Of a stretch of 64,000 bases of DNA, positions 34,160 through 41,149 are shown in pieces. Below the pieces are notes generated by a model. The model was not told the origin of the DNA. It was given only the letters and a program-made list of their open reading frames with translations, and did not search any database. The stretch is from Candidatus Uhrbacteria bacterium (lineage in GTDB: Bacteria; Patescibacteriota; Patescibacteriia; 2-12-FULL-60-25): NCBI GenBank assembly GCA_003576745.1, contig QEVR01000002.1, forward strand, positions 361,884 to 425,883. Direction: 5' to 3'. The position numbers and the translations under genes were made by a program. Position 1 is the first letter of the stretch. Every line of letters begins with the position of its first letter.

Positions 34160-36202
34160 TCAACGGATATTGAGCGTAATATCCCCCGTTACGGTGACGC
34201 CGCCCTCGGTAAACGATCCAAGGATAAGCGCCGTCCCGACATAATCAAGCTGAGCGGTAAAAAAGCTGCCGTTCATGGAGCCGGCGGCAGGCGTGGGCAA
34301 TTCATACACCGTTTGCGCCGTCACCGCTTTGCGATACCCGTTGCTGTACACGGCAGAAGCGATAATCTGCGTGGTCGGATTCTTATATGCATCGATAAGC
34401 AATCCCTGGGACGATGAAAGCTCGAGCCCCGTGAGCGTCACCTGACCCTGAACGGTGACCGTAGCCGACGATGTGCGGACGGTGCCGTTGTCGTTCAAAC
34501 TTGCCTGCACGGTAATGGTCCCCTGCTGGCTGCCCGTGACGGTGGGACCGTTCAGATTTCCAACGCCATTCACAATGACAAAGGTAGATTTCGCGGTGAC
34601 GTCCGCAATGGCGCCGGCGGCTGTTTTCGCCTCAACAATAAGATTCGCCGCCTGCCCCACATTCACCGGATTCGGCTGAATAAAGAGCGTGATGGATTGG
34701 TATTGGGGACCCTGCGGAGAGTCACCCTCTCCCGGCGACCCCGTTTGCGGAGGCTCCCTCGGCGGTTCGGACGGGGGAGGCCCAAGAAGCGTGGACGTGG
34801 CTGCGTCCGTTCCGTCTTCCGTGGACGTTGCCGTTTCATCAGACAAAGCTGGAGTCATGGCCGCCCGAAGCGCATGCCGTTCCGCCAAACCCCGCGCGAT
34901 CAAGGCCGCAAGCTTTCCCCGAAGCGCCCGGCGCGCCTCCTTTGGGAGGGATGGCAACATCGATTCGGATTCGCGGGCGATGTTCTGAATTCCGCTTTCG
35001 GCCACGCTAAGCGATGTGGCGGCATCGGTAAATTTCCGTGCCGCGCGGAAACGGGCCGCCTCATTCAATCGCGCATCAATGCCGAGCATGCGAACATACA
35101 AAAGCGCTGCGTCATTCCCCTCTTCGAGAGCTTCCAGCAGATTTTCCAGACGCTGCTTGAACGGGAACAGCGGAGAATCCGGACCGGCGTCCGCCACGAG
35201 AATATTCACCCGGGCAATGGCGATGCGCATGCTCCTCCGCTCTCGTTCCATGGTTGCCCCTCGGAGCTGGGTGCGCGCATGCGTCTCGATCCGCGCGAAT
35301 TCCTGGGCGGCCAATCCTGTTTTTCCTTCTTCGACCAGATTGAGGATACGGGCGAACCGTCGCGCGAAATACCTGGAGGCGAGCGCATCTTTCCGTTCAT
35401 CGGAGGCGAATGCCAAATGCAAATTTTCCGATGCCCTGCTTATGCCATACAGCACGCTGTCCGGACCGACGCCGCCCATCCGAAGAAACATCGTTTTCAT
35501 CCGTTCCCGCTCATCATTCACAAACGCCTCATCGGACTCCGTATTCCAACTGAACCACGGGCCGGATGTTACTTCTTCGGATATCGTTGAAGTCGCCTGA
35601 AGGTTCCCATCCGAGCCGTAGCGGGCACTCTGCCCTTCGGCGACAGCGCCGGGCGATTCAAGAAGAATTCCCTGACTCGGGGCCACATCCACCGCCGACT
35701 GGCTCACCCAGAGTTCGGACGATCCGTCAGAAGCGGAAGAGATGTCGAATGCCGTTCCGCGCACCGTCGCCACCACGGCGCTGGTTTCCACGGCATACGA
35801 GCTTTCAATGTCGAACAGTTTCAAAACACGCGACCATATGCGTCCGGTTCCGAGTTTCAAAAGGATGTTTACCTTGGTCGGATCCTCCGCGTTTATCATT
35901 GCCTTCGTTACCGTCACTTCCGTGACATTCCCCAAACGGCTTTCCCCCTGGCCGCCAAAACGAATGACCGCGACGCCATTGGCGTCGGTTTTTACGCTCC
36001 ATCCTTCGCCGATCTCCATGCCAGTCGCGGCGTTCTCCCACAGCGTTGTGCCGGGCCGCCTGACCTGTACATTCGATTCCTGAATATCAAGCGTCACGCC
36101 GCGTGGCGCTTCCGAAGAAACGGATCCGAGCAGCCAGAACCAAATACCGACTCCGCACATCACGACAATCGCGGCACCCGCGACAAGCATCCATTTTTTC
36201 AT
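34160..36202 (-). CDS. FecR domain protein with DUF5667-like and Ig-like regions
   Basis: 680 aa, anchored by an N-terminal helix (~5-27). Residues ~38-190 form a FecR-type domain (GEGWSVKTDANGVAVIRF, SSYAVETSAVVATVRGTAF). Residues ~215-440 are helical and resemble DUF5667 (GPDSVLYGISRASENLHLAF, DSPLFPFKQRLENLL). A Ser/Thr/Pro/Glu linker (~475-510) leads to a C-terminal Ig-like region (LFIQPNPVNVGQAANLIVEA, GTITVQASLNDNG). FecR-type proteins outside siderophore systems are often paired with CHASE2 cyclases; here the cyclase gene follows after 16 bp. It may present a periplasm-side ligand to CHASE2. A promoter lies at 36217-36245. Confidence 0.82.
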   Translation of the reverse strand: MKKWMLVAGAAIVVMCGVGIWFWLLGSVSSEAPRGVTLDIQESNVQVRRPGTTLWENAATGMEIGEGWSVKTDANGVAVIRFGGQGESRLGNVTEVTVTKAMINAEDPTKVNILLKLGTGRIWSRVLKLFDIESSYAVETSAVVATVRGTAFDISSASDGSSELWVSQSAVDVAPSQGILLESPGAVAEGQSARYGSDGNLQATSTISEEVTSGPWFSWNTESDEAFVNDERERMKTMFLRMGGVGPDSVLYGISRASENLHLAFASDERKDALASRYFARRFARILNLVEEGKTGLAAQEFARIETHARTQLRGATMERERRSMRIAIARVNILVADAGPDSPLFPFKQRLENLLEALEEGNDAALLYVRMLGIDARLNEAARFRAARKFTDAATSLSVAESGIQNIARESESMLPSLPKEARRALRGKLAALIARGLAERHALRAAMTPALSDETATSTEDGTDAATSTLLGPPPSEPPREPPQTGSPGEGDSPQGPQYQSITLFIQPNPVNVGQAANLIVEAKTAAGAIADVTAKSTFVIVNGVGNLNGPTVTGSQQGTITVQASLNDNGTVRTSSATVTVQGQVTLTGLELSSSQGLLIDAYKNPTTQIIASAVYSNGYRKAVTAQTVYELPTPAAGSMNGSFFTAQLDYVGTALILGSFTEGGVTVTGDITLNIR

Positions 36203-36216
36203 AGAAAATCATTGCT

Positions 36217-36245
36217 AATTTAGCATTCATCGGATCGTCTGTCAC
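36217..36245 (-). promoter_or_regulatory. promoter of the FecR/cyclase operon
   Basis: Minus strand GTGACA, 17-nt spacer, TAAATT, 15 bp before the FecR gene start. Confidence 0.6.
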
Positions 36246-36273
36246 GTTTCGCGCATCCGGTCTTTTCCGTCCA

Positions 36274-36302
36274 TTGACGCAATGTCAAAAATAGGTTACA
36301 TT
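36274..36302 (+). promoter_or_regulatory. promoter of the RNase P RNA gene
   Basis: TTGACG, 17-nt spacer, TACATT; expected start near 36309, matching the 5' end of the RNA. Confidence 0.78.
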
Positions 36303-36309
36303 ATTTCGG

Positions 36310-36858
36310 CTCGGGTAAAGCAGACGGCCGCGTCCCGGTAAAAACGGGATGAGGAAAGTCCGAACACCGTTTGGAGCAGCAATGTTCCTTTCACGGAGAG
36401 CCGCTAACGGCGGCCGGGATATAGCAACGCGAACGAAAGGACACGTGCCGGACGTCCCGTTGTAAACCCAGGGAAAGTCCCGGTGAAAACCGGGATCGAC
36501 GCATCGTAAAAAATGCGCCGATGCCACAGAGACCATACTACCCGGTCTGCATGCAGACCGGGGAAACGTGAAAAGTGATGCGGTGCGGTTGTCCGTCGAA
36601 AGACGCGCAACTGCTACGTATTTCCCGCGGCGGCAACGCCGCGAGGCGGTAAACCCTCTCCGGTGCAAGAGCAAGAGTCTGTTTTTCGATCGCGAACAGT
36701 GGTCGGAAAAGAGACGACTGGTAGCTCGCAACGAGGTGCCGAGCAATCGGCATCCCAGATAGATGGCCGTCACTTCTTCATCATCGGGTTTGGGGGACTT
36801 GTCCCCCGAAATCCGCATGGCAAAGAAGGACAGAATTCGGCTTATCGCTTCATCCGCG
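36310..36858 (+). ncRNA. rnpB: RNase P RNA
   Basis: About 550 nt, longer than the usual 350-400 nt. Conserved regions appear in order: GAGGAAAGTCCGAACA (CR I), a P-loop region with AAAGGACACGTGCCGG, GCCACAGAGACC, AAACCCTCTCCGGTGCAAGAG, AGATAGATGGCCGTC, and the 3' signature GACAGAATTCGGCTTATCG. The outer stem P1 forms between CGGGTAAAGC (36312-36321) and GCTTCATCCG (36847-36856) with one mismatch. Extra length comes from stem insertions, for example the perfect hairpins CCCGGTCTGCATGCAGACCGG (36540) and GCGGCGGCAACGCCGC, quoted in part. It is the catalytic RNA that matures tRNA 5' ends. A terminator follows directly. Confidence 0.95.
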
Positions 36859-36860
36859 CA

Positions 36861-36892
36861 ACAAAACTCCCCGAACGGGGATTTTTGTTTTG
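36861..36892 (+). terminator. rnpB terminator
   Basis: ACAAAACTCCCC-GAAC-GGGGATTTTTGT followed by TTTG. Confidence 0.85.
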
Positions 36893-36943
36893 ACGCATCC
36901 CGTCAATCGTGGGTTGTTCGTGCTATGATATCGGACGATTCCC

Positions 36944-38365
36944 ATGCGACGAAAATTCGATCTCACGTTTACTGCCCTGCAGATTCCGCTGGACCTTTTT
37001 GCCCTGCTTGCCGCTGCCGGAGGCGCATACAGCCTCCGCTTTTCGGAAACGCTGCGCGACATACGGCCTATCCTGACGGAAATCCCCTTTCGGGATTACA
37101 TGGCCACGGCCGTGCTGTTCAGTTTTGTGTGGATCCTGTTTTTCGCCATCGCCGGACTCTATTCTACAACGCCACGCCGGGCGTGGCCGGAACTGGGGCG
37201 CATTTTTTTGGCCGGCACCGCCGGTGCCATGATGCTCATTGCCACGGTATTCTTCCAGCGAGAATTCGAGACATCACGGTTCATCGTCATCGCCGTCTGG
37301 TTGTTCAGCATTGCCTTTGTATGGTTTGAACGCCTGATCGTCCGCGTCATCCGCCACGCTCTGTTACGCGCAGGCATCGGACATAAGCTGGTGGTGATTA
37401 TCGGACGCGGACGCGCAGCAGAACAGCTGACGGCCTTGTACAAACAACACCCTATTTTTGGCTATACCGTCACACGGCATTTCAACGGGTGGAATGCATC
37501 GGTGCGAAAAGACCTGGAACGGCTCATACGCAAAGGGAAAGTGGATGAATGTTTGCTTGCCGATCCAGACATGCCCAAAAAAGATGCTCTCGAATTGATT
37601 CATTTCGCTGAATCCCATCACATCACCTTCAAATACCTTGCCGACCTCTTTGCGGCGGCATTTTCGAATATTGAAGTATCTGCGGACGGAGGCGTTCCGA
37701 TTATTAAGGTTAGACGCACCCCGCTCGAGGGCTGGGGGCGTATTTTTAAACGACTCTTCGATATTCTCGTCTCCTTCGCCCTTCTTATCATCCTCTCCCC
37801 CCTTCTGCTCGTTATTGCTCTGCTCATCAAACTGACATCGGAAGGTCCTGTCTTTTTCAGCAGACTCCCGGGCGGAAACAAGGTAATGCGTATCGGTGAA
37901 AACGGAAAGCCGTTCCATTACTTCAAGTTCCGTACCATGAAAAAGGATGCTCACAAATACCATCTCGATCCGGAGTTCATGAAAACATACGGCAGCCACC
38001 GCGAAGGCCCGCTTATGAAAATAAAGGATGACCCTCGTGTAACGAATCTGGGACGATTCCTGCGTTCCTGGTCGCTGGATGAGCTGCCAGAATTGTTTCT
38101 GGTCCTGAAGGGAGACATGAGCCTGGTCGGGCCGAGGCCACATCTCCCTGAAGAAGTCAGCTTGTATAAACCGGAACAGAGGCGCGTGCTCGATATCAAG
38201 CCGGGCATTACCGGCATGGCGCAGATTTCGGGCCGCGCGGATTTGGACTTTGACGACGAGGTGAGCCTCGATGCCTGGTATATCGAAAACTGGTCGCCGG
38301 CAAAGGATCTCTATATTTTATTGAAAACGCCGTTTGTTGTTTTGCAGAGAAAAGGAGCGTATTAG
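36944..38365 (+). CDS. polyprenyl-phosphate sugar-1-phosphate transferase (WbaP/UndPP-GT type)
   Basis: 473 aa. Four N-terminal membrane helices (~10-130) and a Rossmann-like CoA-binding-type domain (LVVIIGRGRAAEQL) precede a fifth helix (~265-290) and the bacterial sugar transferase domain: KRLFDILVSFALLIILSPLL, then PVFFSRLPGG, KFRTMKKDAH, LRSWSLDELPELF and MSLVGPRPHLPEEV, KPGITGMAQISGR. It transfers a sugar-1-phosphate to undecaprenyl phosphate and so starts assembly of a repeat-unit polysaccharide. Two GT4 genes follow after a 325-bp repeat region, suggesting a common surface glycan pathway. Confidence 0.95.
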   Translation: MRRKFDLTFTALQIPLDLFALLAAAGGAYSLRFSETLRDIRPILTEIPFRDYMATAVLFSFVWILFFAIAGLYSTTPRRAWPELGRIFLAGTAGAMMLIATVFFQREFETSRFIVIAVWLFSIAFVWFERLIVRVIRHALLRAGIGHKLVVIIGRGRAAEQLTALYKQHPIFGYTVTRHFNGWNASVRKDLERLIRKGKVDECLLADPDMPKKDALELIHFAESHHITFKYLADLFAAAFSNIEVSADGGVPIIKVRRTPLEGWGRIFKRLFDILVSFALLIILSPLLLVIALLIKLTSEGPVFFSRLPGGNKVMRIGENGKPFHYFKFRTMKKDAHKYHLDPEFMKTYGSHREGPLMKIKDDPRVTNLGRFLRSWSLDELPELFLVLKGDMSLVGPRPHLPEEVSLYKPEQRRVLDIKPGITGMAQISGRADLDFDDEVSLDAWYIENWSPAKDLYILLKTPFVVLQRKGAY

Positions 38366-38379
38366 CCTTTTGTCTCGGA

Positions 38380-38685
38380 AAGACGGCGAGGGCTCGGGTT
38401 GTGGGGAAGATTGTAGCTGGGCGCTTTTGATAATTGACACTGGGGCCGTTCAAGCGTTCCAGAGTTTTAGGGTTCTAGGGTTGGAAAAGAGTTTTGTGTC
38501 TTTAATAAACAGCATATGACCTACGAACCTTCGATCTTACGGACCTACGGACACAAGGGCTAAGTACAAAGGGAACGGGTTACGGGGTTCTGGGTTACGG
38601 GTCTCGGTTAAAATTATGCCCCCCTACGCAACTACGTCCTACGCAACCACTGCCCTTGTCCATTCCCGTCTGCGTGCCTAAGGTA
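38380..38685. repeat. composite intergenic repeat, copy 6
   Basis: The left part matches copy 1: GGGTTGTGGGGAAGATTGT and the 38-nt identity at 38441-38478. The right part has CTACGAACCTTCGATCTTACGG (in pieces), ACAAAGGGAACGGG, TTACGGGGTTCTGGG, AAAATTATGCCCCCC and CTACGCAACTACGTCC. No gene is supported here. Confidence 0.78.
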
Positions 38686-38690
38686 GCGTC

Positions 38691-39824
38691 GTGCAACAGA
38701 CAATCCCGTTCCGGCATCAGGATGCCGCCACGTCGCGCGTGGCGCTTGTCCATGATTACCTTCTTCAGGACGGGGGCGGCGAGCGCGTGCTGCTCGCTCT
38801 CCAGGAACTGTTCCCGGACGCGCCCACATTTGCGCTGTTTTACGATCCCGATCGCGCGCATGTCGCCTTTCGAAAAAAAGACATTCGTACAAGCGTGCTT
38901 CAAAAATGGCCGTTCGTCAGACGGCATGAGGAATGGACCCTTCCATTCATGCCCATGGCCATCGAGCATCTGGATTTTACGGGCTATGATTTGGTTCTTT
39001 CGAGCTCAAGCTCCTTCGCCAAAGGCGTCATTGCGGCGCCCGGCGCCCTGCATGTGTGCTACCTCCATACGCCGACCCGGTTTTTGTGGGAAGAACGGAT
39101 GAGTTACGTGAATGACCTTCCCCAGCCGCGCTTTATTAAACGCTATCTCCCCCATGTCCTGCACCGCCTGCGCATGTGGGACCGGCTCGCGGCCGAGCGA
39201 CCGGACACCCTGATTACAAATTCCGAAACATCCCGACGGCGCATACGGCGATATTACGGACGCGATGCCTTGGTTATTCATCCTCCCGTGGATGTGGCTG
39301 CCATGCCTCGCGTGACGAGCGCGGGTTCCTACTGGCTCACGGGCGGAAGGCTTGTGGGATACAAACGCTTCGATCTCACGGTGAAGGCATTTGCGAAGCT
39401 CGGCATCCCGCTCAAGGTCTTCGGAACGGGACCGGAACTTTCCCGTCTGAAAACCCTGGCCGGACCGCGAACGAAATTTCTCGGACGCATACGCGACGAC
39501 CAAAAAATCGATCTGTTCACCGGCTGTATCGGTTTTATCCATCCGCAGGTGGAGGACTTCGGCATCACGGCCATTGAGGCCATGGCTGCTGGAAAACCCG
39601 TCATCGCCTATGGGAACGGCGGGGCACGCGAAACCGTGATCCCCGGCGTCACCGGGGAATATATCGACACGCAGGCATGGGAAGATATCGGGGATGCGAT
39701 TATTCGTTTTGATCCGTCCGCCTATGATCCCATCACCGTCCGCGCGCATGCGGAGACCTTTTCAAAAGAACGGTTTCAAACACGCATGAGTCTTTTGATT
39801 CACCAGCTACTCTCGGGCCGCTGA
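38691..39824 (+). CDS. GT4 family glycosyltransferase
   Basis: 377 aa with a GTG start at 38691 (AAGG 9 nt upstream). N-terminal domain: RVALVHDYLLQDGGGERVLL, then HVCYLHTPTRFLWEE; C-terminal donor-binding domain: GGRLVGYKRFDLTVKAFA, FLGRIRDDQKIDLF, HPQVEDFGITAIEAMAAGKP with the paired glutamate motif. These features resemble WbaZ-like mannosyl or rhamnosyl transferases. It is followed after 11 bp by another GT4 gene. The sugar is unknown. Confidence 0.9.
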   Translation: MQQTIPFRHQDAATSRVALVHDYLLQDGGGERVLLALQELFPDAPTFALFYDPDRAHVAFRKKDIRTSVLQKWPFVRRHEEWTLPFMPMAIEHLDFTGYDLVLSSSSSFAKGVIAAPGALHVCYLHTPTRFLWEERMSYVNDLPQPRFIKRYLPHVLHRLRMWDRLAAERPDTLITNSETSRRRIRRYYGRDALVIHPPVDVAAMPRVTSAGSYWLTGGRLVGYKRFDLTVKAFAKLGIPLKVFGTGPELSRLKTLAGPRTKFLGRIRDDQKIDLFTGCIGFIHPQVEDFGITAIEAMAAGKPVIAYGNGGARETVIPGVTGEYIDTQAWEDIGDAIIRFDPSAYDPITVRAHAETFSKERFQTRMSLLIHQLLSGR

Positions 39825-39835
39825 AACCAGAATCT

Positions 39836-40918
39836 ATGACGGAAACGCGAAAACCTACCCTCCTTGTGGATGCCCGTCCGCTCGCGGATCCGCATGCCGG
39901 AGGCGTACGCCGCGTGGCAGAACAGATTCTCTTGGCACTCATCAAAAGAGACGTTGCGGACTGGACCTTCGTTACGACGGGCTCCCGCATTCCGAGCCTT
40001 CCTGCCATTTTTCAAAACCGTATCGAACACGTCCATATCAAATGGCCGAACAAACTGTGGACGGCGGCCACGAGTTTCGGCACCGTGTCGCTTGATCGCG
40101 CAACGCGGCGGATCACCGGACGTACATACGACGCGGCGATTCTTCCGAATCTCGGGTTCTCTGGCTACATGGAAATTCCGTATGCCCTGGTGCTTCACGA
40201 TCTGTCATTTTTGATCGAACCCTCATGGTTCCGGAATACGTCGCGGCTATGGCATCGTGCGGTCAATGTTCGCGAACAAACGCGGCGCGCGAACCGCATC
40301 TTCTGCGTGAGCGAAACCACGGCACGCGATGCCACGCGCCTGCTCGACATCCCCAAGGACAAGCTCGAGGTCTTCCATCCAGGCATTCCCCCGCTGCCAG
40401 CGCCGAGCCCCATGGGGCATGCGCCAAGCGCCCCATATGTCATGACGCTGAATGAGCGCGACCCGCGAAAAAACATCGGGACGGCCATTGAGACCGTGCA
40501 CGCGCTCCGAAAGGAAGAAGTATTCCGCGACCTCGAACTCGTCATCGCCGGATGCGGACGCGAAGGGACCGAAGAAGGGATAAGACGCCTCGGTCGAATC
40601 TCCGACGCGGAGCTCGCAGAGCTTTACGCCTCTGCGTCCGCATTTCTCTACCCGTCCTGGTACGAAGGATTCGGTTTGCCGCTCCACGAAGCCGCGCGCT
40701 TCGGCATTCCCTGCCTCGCGTCTGCGCACGGTTCGCTTCCGGAAACTGTGCCCGCGGGCACACTCCTCCTCCCGCCCATGAAACCCCATCTTTGGATCTC
40801 CATGCTCCGGGACGTTCTGCGAAATCCCTCTGCCTATCGAACAGTATTTGATGAAGATCTTGAAGAAACTACCGTTCAAGGATTCATTCAATGGATACAA
40901 CGCGTTTCACGGCAGTAA
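39836..40918 (+). CDS. GT4 family glycosyltransferase
   Basis: 360 aa. N-terminal TLLVDARPLADPHAGGVRRVAEQ and VLHDLSFLIEP; C-terminal VMTLNERDPRKNIGTAIE and SWYEGFGLPLHEAARFGIP (paired glutamates), then ASAHGSLPETV. It is like the GT4 at 2296-3405 and likely adds a sugar in the same surface glycan as its upstream neighbour (11-bp gap). Donor and acceptor unknown. Confidence 0.9.
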   Translation: MTETRKPTLLVDARPLADPHAGGVRRVAEQILLALIKRDVADWTFVTTGSRIPSLPAIFQNRIEHVHIKWPNKLWTAATSFGTVSLDRATRRITGRTYDAAILPNLGFSGYMEIPYALVLHDLSFLIEPSWFRNTSRLWHRAVNVREQTRRANRIFCVSETTARDATRLLDIPKDKLEVFHPGIPPLPAPSPMGHAPSAPYVMTLNERDPRKNIGTAIETVHALRKEEVFRDLELVIAGCGREGTEEGIRRLGRISDAELAELYASASAFLYPSWYEGFGLPLHEAARFGIPCLASAHGSLPETVPAGTLLLPPMKPHLWISMLRDVLRNPSAYRTVFDEDLEETTVQGFIQWIQRVSRQ

Positions 40919-40992
40919 TCGCTTTTCCTCGAACCAAGAATGTCCAGGATGGCAATAACGCTGCGATACGAAATACAAAAAGCAAAGCAATC

Positions 40993-41021
40993 TTGACATT
41001 TTTACAACTTTCTGCTATATT
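40993..41021 (+). promoter_or_regulatory. promoter of the large surface protein gene
   Basis: TTGACA, 17-nt spacer, TATATT in an unusually A/T-rich spacer. The transcript would have a ~120-nt leader; GAAAGGAC is about 38 nt before the ATG, too far to be a normal Shine-Dalgarno. Confidence 0.82.
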
Positions 41022-41149
41022 TTGGCGTTCGTAGCTGCTGATATTTGGCGCTACGATCCTTCCGAATTCGGCGTTTTTGGTCCAACAGAGACGTATGGAC
41101 CTAAGACATTGAAAGGACAGATTCAATTATCTCAATCACCATTCATCAT

